A stretch of 30,000 bases of DNA from Halisarca cf. caerulea (taxonomy: Eukaryota; Porifera; Demospongiae; Chondrillida; Halisarcidae). Numbering within the stretch: position 1 is the first letter of the stretch; the number at the start of each line of letters is the position of its first letter. The notes beneath the pieces were generated by a model. It did no database searches. It was not told the origin of the DNA and was given only the letters and a program-made list of their open reading frames with translations. A program made the position numbers and the translations under genes. Location: NCBI GenBank assembly GCA_963170055.1, contig CAUJGJ010000161.1, positions 892,501-922,500 of the forward strand, written 5' to 3'. This document shows, one piece after another, positions 1-9,692 of this stretch.

Positions 1-145
1 TCCTCTAATCCGACTAATAGTATATATCTTATACATACAGTCTCCATATTAAAGTATGCTGAGAGTCACTCTGTAATCCGATTACCTCCTAATCTTACAC
101 TTCTTTCAAGTCCCATGCACTAAGTCCCACTGGACTTTTTCACTG
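1..145. repeat. Partial TA-type inverted-repeat element (MITE), cut by the window edge
   Basis: It begins inside a CCTCTAATCCGACT-like end and contains the inner block TCACTCTGTAATCCGATTACCTCCTAATC. The same block recurs inside the elements at 23729-23925 and 26580-26753. It closes near TTTTTCACTG at 136-145. The left end lies outside the window. The rest of 1-250 holds no coding signal that I can see. Confidence 0.55.
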
Positions 146-667
146 TCTCATTTTAGTACACATGTTTCATATGCACTTACACATGTGTATAATGCTGCAT
201 CCTACAATCATGGTATTATTAATTTTTATGTAGTACATATATACTAATTGCAGGGTTCTATCTAGGATTAAAATTTTGGGGGGGAAGCTTGAGTATTACA
301 GTGGATGACAGCCACGCAAGATCTGCACATAGATTTGATGCATGTATTGTATGTATATAGCAGGGTGATGGGGGGGGATTACAAAGTATAGTAGGGGGAT
401 CAGGTACATGTGTATCCTAGACGTATCCTAGACATCTATAAAACACATATATAACGTATGTAACTAGGGGGTCTGGGGGCATGCTCCACCCCCCCCCCCT
501 CCAGGGAAAATTACAGTTTTTGGGTGAGATCATGTTGCATTTGAGCCCATTTTAGACCATTTAAGGCCGATTTTCACACTCAAGTTGGGCCTTCTCTATA
601 GTAATAAAATGAGTGCCTGTGTGTATATATGTGCACACATGTGTGTACGTGTATGAGTGCGTGCATG

Positions 668-669
<2 letters not shown>

Positions 670-743
<74 letters not shown>

Positions 744-759
744 CGTGTGTGTGTGTGTG

Positions 760-841
<82 letters not shown>

Positions 842-847
842 TGTTTG
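670..847. repeat. (TG)n microsatellite
   Basis: About 175 bases of almost pure TG with a few interruptions, inside the first unit of the transposon at 251-1448. Confidence 0.95.
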
Positions 848-1086
848 TGCACGACCATATGCATTATGGAGTGCAGGAGTATGCATACTTAACTAGAGGG
901 ATCTGGAGGCCCCCTAGGGAACATTTGAGTTTTTAGGTTATAATAATAATAATAATATTATAATGTTGCTTTTGAGGCCATTTTATGAATAGACCATTCA
1001 ATGCTGATTTTGACACTCAAGTATGGCCTTCTCCATAGTAGTGAAACGAGTGCCTGTGTGTATACATGTGCATAGATGTGTGTACA

Positions 1087-1088
<2 letters not shown>

Positions 1089-1169
<81 letters not shown>

Positions 1170-1170
1170 T
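1089..1170. repeat. (TG)n microsatellite
   Basis: About 80 bases of TG in the second unit of the same transposon. Confidence 0.95.
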
Positions 1171-1585
1171 TGTGCTTGCCCAGATATATTATGGAGTGCA
1201 GGAGTATACGTACTTAACTAGAGGGGTCTTGGGGCATGCCCTCTAGGGGAAATTTGAGTATTTAGGTTATACAAGGTTGTATTTGAGGCCATTTTAGATC
1301 ATTTAAGGTAAACTTTGACACTCAAGTAGGGGTTACTCCATAGTAATTTGCATTGCAGTTGGAATGCAAATTACTATGGAGCATTTTCTTGGGGTGGAAG
1401 CTGGGAGTTTGGAGTGGAAGTTTCCCCCCCCCACTAGATAGAACCCTGAATTGTACATGTGCCATACGTCACGTATGCACACTTTATAATATGCTTTCAT
1501 TAACTGTTATACAAGTTATAAATATATACCAGTACCATGCCAAGTTTGAAATGTACCTGCAATGCGCTGTGTGTAAACTATACAG

Positions 1586-2758
1586 ATTGCAACATGGAAA
1601 AGAAATTTTGATTTTGGTTGCATTGAAGATGCCACATACGAGGAGAATTCTCTGATTGACGAGGTTTCAAGGGCCCACCTACCAGATGGGGTTGGCAGTA
1701 AGTTTGCAAGAAAGTCACTGCATCTGATGTTGGTCTGTTGTTACTCCAGTCATGTGTTTATCCGCACAGGGATCATCCATGGAGATATGACCATTTCTAA
1801 TGTGATTTTTGATGATAAAGTATGTAAACAATATTATTCTCATTTCCCTCTATTCATATACTGCCTGTTTTAGTCTCTGCTCTGCATGTGTTTTGTCAGT
1901 ACAATGTAATAGCTGTTGTGGACTGGAAGTACAAGACCAATGGAGACCCGATGGCCGATCTTGGGTATTTTCTTATGATGTTCTTGAAACCTAAGGAGAT
2001 TAAGGGCCTGAAAAAACTGACTCCACTTCTTGCTGGTCAGTATGCTACATGCACTCTTTGTTCTGGCATATGTTTATGGCAGTACACCTCTGATCAACCC
2101 AGCATATGCATTGCAGTACAGTATCCCTTTTTGGAGACCACATGCCCTTAGAGACCTGTGAAATTAAGGTGGTCTCTAACGAAGAAGAATTTAATATTAT
2201 GGAATCCTAAATTTGTGATCAGCAAAGCCGGTCTTACAAAACATGTAGTCTTTCCTGAGAGTGCTAGTGGTGTCTCAAAAGAGGCTAGCTGTCTTTCACA
2301 AGTGTGCATGGTCCCTTAGAAGGGATACCACTGTACGTTACTCATAATGTTTGTTCTTATTATTTAATTGCAGCAGTATAATTTATATATTATGCACCCG
2401 GTCTCTGTACTATAGAAGAAAATATACATCATTTGTCCTTATTATTATTTAATTGCAGCATTACACACCTTGTGTGTACATGTCTCTGTATTATAGTAAA
2501 GCACTTTGCTCTCACAATATTACAGAAGACTCAGTGGATGAAGATGACGTTCTGACAGAATACTGGAAAAACAGAGAAGATGCGCGTACGAGTGATAACC
2601 ATGTAAACTTTGCTAAAGCTGTTTCTTGCCTTAGATTGATGTCAATTGTGAAGGTATATATTAAGGTTATGCTATCCATGCAGTGGGCAATTTTGGTGAC
2701 AGTTGTATATAATAATATCACATATAATATAGATAATATCATAATCATATATCATACA

Positions 2759-2819
<61 letters not shown>

Positions 2820-3075
2820 TCATAATAATTATTATGTAATTTATGCATATACATACATACATATAATAATATATTATTATAATAATAGCTATATAAATAT
2901 GCATAAAGCTACTGATGAAGTTAATAATATTGTTCTTATTACTCACACATGTACTATTCAGGTAGCTCAGTTGTCTGGCTTTGCTGGTCATGAGTGCAAG
3001 CAATACATCACAGTGCACTCAGCTCCAAAAGTCCTCAAGTTCATTGCAAGTGCTGGCTTGGATTTTTGTGCATAG
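1586..3075 (+). CDS. APH-domain (ACAD10/11-like) phosphotransferase, subtype Z, 3' part of gene
   Basis: Five exons join in one open frame of 179 residues: 1586-1697, 1770-1819, 1900-2035, 2526-2653 and 2962-3075, ending in TAG. They correspond to exons 5-9 of the intact gene at 23588-29192, with the same intron phases. The 50-bp exon encodes RIIHGDMTISNVIFDDK, which holds the catalytic HGD and the Mg-binding Asn. The next exon carries [19 protein letters not shown], whose DW aspartate binds metal in this family. Exons 1-4 (Lys strand and hinge) are not found in 1-1585, so they lie upstream of the window or are lost. The DNA just upstream is a transposon. The C-terminus (VAQLSGFAGHECKQY...) differs clearly from subtypes X and Y. 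Substrate is unknown; proteins of this superfamily phosphorylate small hydroxyl compounds. Confidence 0.8.
2119..2333. mobile_element. TA-flanked MITE in intron 7 of the Z gene
   Basis: It starts CAGTATCCCTTTTTGGAGACC and ends with ...AGAAGGGATACCACTG, giving related inverted ends of the CAGT(GG)TATCCCTT type. A TA dinucleotide sits on both sides. The length of 215 bp and TA target fit a non-autonomous Tc1/mariner/pogo-class element. It has no coding capacity. Confidence 0.6.
2767..2817. repeat. (TA)n microsatellite
   Basis: About 50 bases of TA in intron 8 of the Z gene. Confidence 0.95.
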
Positions 3076-3095
3076 GCAATGTGTGTTGAGAAAAT

Positions 3096-3101
3096 AATAA
3101 A
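3096..3101 (+). terminator. Polyadenylation signal AATAAA of the Z gene
   Basis: A canonical AATAAA lies 20 bases after the Z stop codon. This supports that exon as the true 3' end and implies a very short 3' UTR. Confidence 0.6.
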
Positions 3102-3373
3102 GACTGAGTGGTATACACAAACATACAATGACTAATATTATAATAGCATTGTGTACAATATTTTGTTAAACTATACAATGTCACTATTGTCTTACAGGTA
3201 TGATAATTTAATTAGATTGTATTACTATGAAATGGTATAGAATATTAGTGATTGCAATCCTGCTTATATTCACAGAAAATGCTCTAACAATGGGATACAA
3301 TCAGATGCACATATATACACACCCACATACCCACACACACACACACACATACACACAGTGTAACATACTCACA

Positions 3374-3412
<39 letters not shown>

Positions 3413-3803
3413 ACACAGATGCTTGCACGTGCATGCACATCCACACACTCACATACCCATACTCACATAAAAATGTAATACTTGCATACTGCATGCATGC
3501 GTTGGTATAATTCATGTACATTCTGATTCCTCTGTCATGAAGGTACATTATATATATAAAGATCTCGCACTCCGCAGCTGTCAACATAATCATGACCCTC
3601 TCACTTACCTCAAACTTTGTCAAAGAATCAGTGTATGTATTCAAAGATTTAATTGTGCTTCGGTGCTAGGAATATGCTTGTAATTTATTGTTACTATTGG
3701 TTTTTGTTATTGTTGTTGCTCATTTGCCTGTTTGTCACTTCCTGTCTTGTCTATTTCCCTCACTTGTAGTGGATATCAATTTATAATAATAAAAAATATA
3801 TGC

Positions 3804-3886
<83 letters not shown>

Positions 3887-4317
3887 ATTGTCACGAAGTG
3901 CTATACAATCACCACGCGAAGTCAACTCAATAATTCAAACAGCTCCAACTCGAGCAATAGCTACAAAACTCAGTAAATCATATATACCAACTGGTTCAGC
4001 TATAATATACATGAAAGTCATGGCACTACACAAAGGATGTGGAATTACAATGGCTCTAACACAAAAGGTGCAGGCCCCATACAGACAGTAAGAACTACAG
4101 ACAGTAAAGATTAATGTTCAACAGCAAATATGATAGAGAAACTTCAAACTACAGTACAGAGATGATCATCTACACAATATATCAAGTTACACTATGGATA
4201 CACTGTATAAACAACAGGAAATGATAACACAAGAATGCATGACTGACTACATAAAGTATTATACAATACATACACATATACATGGACAATAGTCAATACT
4301 CAAAAGAGAACATCACA

Positions 4318-4388
<71 letters not shown>

Positions 4389-4392
4389 TATA
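3102..4392. other. Intergenic stretch: microsatellites and a unique 430-bp segment
   Basis: There is no supportable gene here. It holds a (CA)n-rich patch (about 3306-3420), a (TA)n tract (about 3797-3889) and a second (TA)n tract (about 4318-4392). Between the two TA tracts is a non-repetitive segment starting TGTCACGAAGTGC near 3889. That segment reads open on the + strand for about 60 codons but resembles no protein that I recognise. It could be the remnant of an insertion such as a solo LTR; I cannot show that. Confidence 0.6.
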
Positions 4393-4701
4393 CCTGTGTG
4401 ATAACCGGTCTATGTAGTTGGTGATTATTTCATGGTTATGGAGTATGTGGAGGTATATGGCTTAGCCTATTATATGCAGATGCTTGTCATCATATTTAGC
4501 TCAATGTATCACAAGTACTGTTACAAATTTGTATTTAGGGTCTCCATTACAATGACATTTCAGAAGTTCCTTCTGCACGCTTAAAGGATGTTCTGATGTC
4601 CGTAATGAGTTCACTTAGTGTCCTTCACAGTGGGCAGTGGAAAGCATCTAATGGAGGAGAGTCTAGCCTGTCTGCAGCATATTTTTGGTGTGGCCATGCA
4701 A
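4393..4701 (+). pseudogene. Remnant of an X-type APH gene (exons 3 and 4 only), pair 1
   Basis: The block 4393-4452 matches the last 60 bases of X exon 3. It reads LCDN then, after a one-base insertion that brings in TAG, VVGDYFMVMEYVE. The block 4539-4701 matches X exon 4 ([20 protein letters not shown], then LHSGQWKASNGGES). Its 3' end is rearranged to 163 bases instead of 162, which breaks the join to exon 5. The GT donor and the following (TG)n tract are conserved with the other X copies. The 5' break falls exactly at a (TA)n tract. Exons 1, 2 and 5-8 of the X type are missing, so this is a dead copy. Confidence 0.85.
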
Positions 4702-4740
4702 GTGAGATTGTTCTTGAACTTAACTACAATAAAATGTATA

Positions 4741-4799
<59 letters not shown>

Positions 4800-4838
4800 T
4801 GTGTGTGTGTGTGTGTACGTGTGTGTGTATGTGTGTGC

Positions 4839-4934
<96 letters not shown>
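4741..4934. repeat. (TG)n microsatellite
   Basis: About 190 bases, at the same place in X intron 4 as the tracts at 9629-9740 and 19408-19510. The tract therefore predates the duplications. Confidence 0.95.
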
Positions 4935-4936
<2 letters not shown>

Positions 4937-5381
4937 ACAACATATATAGCTACAAAATATTATCACTGCAGGTCACAACTTACGTAACTATCTCTATACT
5001 TATATAGCTAAACTACTATTCTTATACTATTCTTTTTAAGCATAGCTGCAGGATAATATAAATTAAAGTGCATGTGGCATTTCAAACGGAAATAATCTAA
5101 AATCTCTATTTGTTTCATAGTAATGTATTATACATGAATGCATAATTTAATATAATAGGGAGAAATAGACTTTTAAGATCATAAAAAAGGCACCTGCTGA
5201 ACGAGGGGGTGTTCGAGACAAGTGGGTTATGAAGTTTATAAGTCCAGTGGGTAACCATGATCCGTGGTATGACGTGACTTCGCATAGTATTGATGTGATT
5301 GAATCTGATCCATTTATAATACAGTATATAGATTCCGGATAGTATTGTGGAATACAGTAGTACTCCATATAATATTTTATA

Positions 5382-5584
5382 CAGTGAAACCTCCATAATA
5401 AGGACACCATTAGGACCACAGTGAGCTGTATGTCGTGTTTATGGAGGTGCCCTTGTTTAAAGGATTCAAATGACACTGTACACATGTTAGTGATAGGTAT
5501 GTGCTTTAAATGGGGCAGGACGATGGTGTCCTGTTAATGGAGGGGGCTACATTTCAGAGGTGTCCTTTAACAGAGTTTTCACAG
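5382..5584. mobile_element. TA-flanked MITE replacing exons 3-4 of the pair-1 Y remnant
   Basis: It runs from CAGTGAAACCTCCATAATAAGGACACC to ...GGTGTCCTTTAACAGAGTTTTCACAG. The ends are imperfect inverted repeats flanked by TA, about 203 bp long. Confidence 0.6.
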
Positions 5585-5878
5585 TAGCTTGCATGGTACC
5601 TTTCTCCCAGACTAGCACTTGGACTGCCAACTACAATGGAGCTCGAGGTATCTTCGCCCAAGAACCTACTGAAAATGATTTATTTGAAAGAGTAAGAGAT
5701 GGTAGTACCCCCTTTAGGGCCGTTAAACGTGAGTGTGTGTTATATAGCCAGTATGCCTATAGCCGCTTTATGTACATTAATGTATTGGAAAATATGTAAT
5801 AATCATTATTGTCATATTCCCACTATATATGATACATGCATGACATTATATGTATGTACATATATATATATATATATA

Positions 5879-5912
<34 letters not shown>

Positions 5913-5940
5913 GTAGAATCACTCCACCAAACAACACTAT

Positions 5941-6262
5941 AGCTACAAGAAAAAAGTCTGAATGGTACTACTGCCTAACATACGCAAAGAATTAAACTGT
6001 TGAATAGAAACACTGATACACTGTACAATTTTCTGGTGTGAAAGTGGATCATGAGTTTTAGATCTGGACAAAAACCCAAGACGTCTAAAGAAAGCCTTCG
6101 CCTCATCCCCAAAGACTCCTGAGGTTTCCACCGCGATGGGAACAAAGGCGTAAGCACTGCAAATTTCTCCATACTTCTGCTTTTTGGAGTCCTCTGCTCG
6201 CTTGGCAACAAGACCTGCTTCTCGGACAGCCAGAGAATTGTGGGAAGGCGCATAAGTGTCCC
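5941..6262 (-). mobile_element. Fragment of a non-LTR retrotransposon (C-terminal end of the reverse-transcriptase ORF)
   Basis: Read on the minus strand this gives an open frame with HNSLAVREAGLVAKRAEDSK, then KYGEICSAYAFVPIAVETSG, VFGDEAKAFFRRLG and a tail CISVSIQQFNSLRMLG. This is the familiar last part of many animal retroelement polymerase ORFs: a Y...FVP.A.ETSG.(W/F)G.EA..F...LG block followed by a QRISVA.QR.NA..(V/M)LG-like block. No fingers/palm region or active site is present, so it is a dead 3' piece inside the intron between exons 5 and 6 of the pair-1 Y remnant. TA/AT microsatellite flanks it at about 6260-6315. Confidence 0.7.
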
Positions 6263-7112
6263 ATATATATATATATGTCCCATATGTATATATGTATATA
6301 TATATATATATATATGCATGTATATGCATTGCAATATTATGTAGACATGTACTGTAAATATAATATACCCACATAGTTGGCATTGCTAACCCTATTCTTG
6401 ATTCTTTTTTATATTGAACACAATTTGTATGTGCCCCATATAATATATGCCTGCTAATTAAATGTGAATTTTTGCTAATTCCTCACAATAATTCAACCTG
6501 TGCACATGTACATTGTGGTATTTTACATGTACATGTAACAACACACATATTACATATATGCATGCGTTTTGTATACTTTGTGTGATTTATGTTCCTGTTA
6601 ACTGTCTTCTGCAGAAGTAATACACGGAGACCTCGACATATCTAATGTTATATTCGATCACCAGGTGAGTGCATGGAATACTGCTCTTGCTCCCATACAC
6701 ACAGCTATAGTTTGTATGCATATACAGTATACCCGTGTGCACGTGAGCAGACCCACACTGGTAGATAGTATTGTGTGGACAGTAAAGTAATCCTTTGGCA
6801 TTCTATATTCGTTTATTTGAGCAAATCCGCCATATTCCTGAGACCACAAGATTATGGACAATCAGGTCTCAGGAACCTCCCTCTGCTAGCAGGTACGTAC
6901 CTATATTTGCTACATGAGTTGAAACCTGACCATTAGGACTAAAAATGAGACCATCATTTCACGGTATTTGTTCTGAGGTTATCTCAGTAACTTGACTCAG
7001 CCTGAGGGAATCAGGCTAGGGTATGTATAGCATCTTTTAGATCAAAGACGAGTTTGAATACTGTGGTGTATGGTCTTTTTTGGATGGCCTTTCTAGTGCA
7101 ATCTAAAATTTA

Positions 7113-7380
<268 letters not shown>

Positions 7381-7559
7381 ATGCACTTGTGATTATTCCA
7401 TTTTCAGTGAGGTTTTTGTTGCTACAGGCTGCATCAAGGGACGCATTCCAAAATCACAAGAGTGGTCAATATCCACTCATTGTGATGAATTCAAGTAAGA
7501 TTAGTGCATTCCTCACAGCTGCTGGTTTAAACTTCTGGGAAATGGCTGGATTAGACTAA

Positions 7560-8120
7560 CTTCTCTCTATAGTCAGATACACATAATACTGGTATTCAAT
7601 ACTGCTTGTCATTTACTATGATCATAGATACTCGACCGATATATATCGACCTAACACTATTAACATTACAGTGTGCATATGTACAGTGTTGAGTTTGGTG
7701 TAATTTAAAGTTTGTTTTTGTATATAGTTGCATGTGTATATTCATAGACACTCTATGGTATATTATAATAGTTGTGCATTTATTATAGTAAGTTACTATT
7801 GCAATCTATAGTATTGCATGTGTATGGCATTAATGTTATTCAATTTGGCTTTTTATTATATTGAACTGCTATAAACCATAATATTATATTATGCATGTAT
7901 TTGATTCGATCAGACCATGCATATATGCATGCATGCAAATATTATATTAAGTTTGTAACCCATAATATCCTAATTATTCAAATGCGTGGGTATAGCTCAA
8001 ACCCACTCTCGCGCGACGAAAATAGAAAACTCGCTATATACGCTCGTAATTATGTAGACCGATCTGTGGCGCCAGATCACGCCCCCCTCGATCGCGAGTC
8101 TGGCGCTGCGAAATTAATCA
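7560..8120. other. Intergenic stretch between pair 1 and pair 2
   Basis: No gene seen. Parts resemble the DNA after the pair-2 Y gene (16079-16350), for example TAGTTGTGCATT and TTGCAATCTA blocks. This supports the X-Y segment as the duplicated unit. Confidence 0.6.
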
Positions 8121-8432
8121 ATTAAAATGGCCGTTCTTCAGTTCAACGTTATTTGTCAAGACAAAGTGACGGGCACCCGCTGATACTTATGTACTACTTT
8201 TCGCGATAGAGGACTATTTTTGGGCCACGTACCCCCCCCCCCCCCCTAAAACTAAGTGCTCGTGTCTAAAATGTAACTATGCGTGGTTAGCCCGGACCTG
8301 CTCGGGCGTGCTCGGGCCTGCATGACTACACGGGATGACCTGTAATAGTCGAGACCTCACGCCTCCCGTTGCAGATCTAGCCTGGTTATTCTGTTCCGCG
8401 GTCGATTTAGGAGAAAGACTGCCGAAACAGGG
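8121..8432 (+). promoter_or_regulatory. Probable promoter and 5' UTR of the pair-2 X gene
   Basis: It shares several blocks with the DNA upstream of the pair-3 X gene (17200-17517), including ATGGC(C/T)GTTCTTCAGTTCA, a GC-rich box ending CTGCATGACTA and GAAAGACTGCCGAAA just before the ATG. It is much richer in G+C than its surroundings and includes a 15-base C run near 8232-8246. I see no clear TATA box in a fixed place. Confidence 0.5.
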
Positions 8433-9625
8433 ATGGCACAGCACTTAAAGACTATCTGGGAAGTAGCTGATCGGAATGGAAAACTCGGTGAACTGAAGGA
8501 GAAGCTTGGTCTGAGAACTAACGAGAATGTCCAGTGGTCTTTTGAAAAACTTGGAAGGTATACCAATTTCAGAACTTAGCCTAGTACTCCCCCATCATGT
8601 CTATACTACAATCATGAGAATTACAGCCTTGGGCTAGTTACTTTCGATCCTGTACGGCTTGTAGCTGTAGCCACATTGGCCTCAATCTGTCCATAATATG
8701 CATAGCATGGGCAGTCCAAAAATTATTATTCTACATATACTCTGTAATACTAGTGAAGCACGTATTATACCTTGGAATCACCCACATAGTTATTATATAC
8801 TCAGTAAGACTGTTATTTGCATAATAATAAATAGTATAGCATGTGTGCATGTGTGTTTCCTTACTCTTAGTGCTTAGCATTTTTTTTCACTAGGAGAGAA
8901 AGCTCAAATGTGTTCAAAGTGGAGCTGACTAGAGAAGCACATTATAGTTATTCTTCTGACAGTGTATCCTTTGTGTTGAAATGGAATGATAATGTGAGTG
9001 TAATAGAGTCTATGAGTCATACAGAGTCTACACAAATTAAATTTTATTGTAGTAAATATGTACGTGTTTGCATAATATCCTTCCTACAGGTACACATCGA
9101 ATTTAATCTGTTGACGCAGCTGTACAAAAGTGTACCTGTACCTAAGCCTATCTACCTGTGTGATGACTGGTCGATAGTCGGTGAAGAGTTCATGGTTATG
9201 GAGTATGTAGAGGTAGAGTTTGGCACGCTAGACCATCCCTACTAACATGTTGAGGGGCAAAAAGGGGAATGCCGCTTTCTTCCACTTGGTGCAGTAGTAG
9301 GGATGGTCTAACATGCCAGACTAGTGGATGTACGTATACCCTAGCCTATTATGTGCAACTGCATGTGCAATGTATCACGAATACTATAATAATAGTTTTG
9401 CATTTAGGGTCTCCATTACAACGACATTTCAGAAGTTCCTGCTAAACACTTAAAGGATGTTTTGACATCCGTAGTGAGTGCACTTAGTGTCTTACATAGT
9501 GGGCAATGGAAAGCACCTAACGGAGCAGGAGGAGTGTCTACCTATCAGTCAGCAGAATTTTTTTGGCGTGACCAAGTGAGATTGTTCTTGAATGGCTTGT
9601 AATAATAGCTATAATAGTATTATTA

Positions 9626-9692
<67 letters not shown>

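Larger units (their letters stand above)
470..1350. repeat. Three tandem copies of a 310-430 bp unit
   Basis: The landmark TTGAGNCCATTTTA recurs near 541, 969 and 1281. Each copy is followed by a CACTCAAGT...CTCCATAGTA-like block, and copies are separated by the phrase TATGGAGTGCAGGAGTAT. Unit length differs mainly because the embedded TG tract differs in length. Confidence 0.8.
251..1448. mobile_element. Non-autonomous hAT-like DNA transposon with internal tandem repeats
   Basis: The ends are perfect 15-bp inverted repeats: CAGGGTTCTATCTAG at 251-265 and its reverse complement at 1434-1448. The element is flanked by the direct repeat AATTG (246-250 and 1449-1453), which fits a 5-bp target-site duplication. 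G and C runs lie just inside each end. The interior is three tandem copies of a 310-430 bp unit, two of them carrying a long (TG)n tract. No transposase reading frame is visible, so it would depend on an enzyme supplied elsewhere. The hAT assignment rests only on the CAGGG ends and short duplication and is an inference. Confidence 0.7.

Noticed and set aside
2672..3018. Minus-strand frames rich in Ile and Tyr around the (TA)n tract
   Set aside because: They arise from TA repeats and the reverse of Z exons; no splice or domain support.
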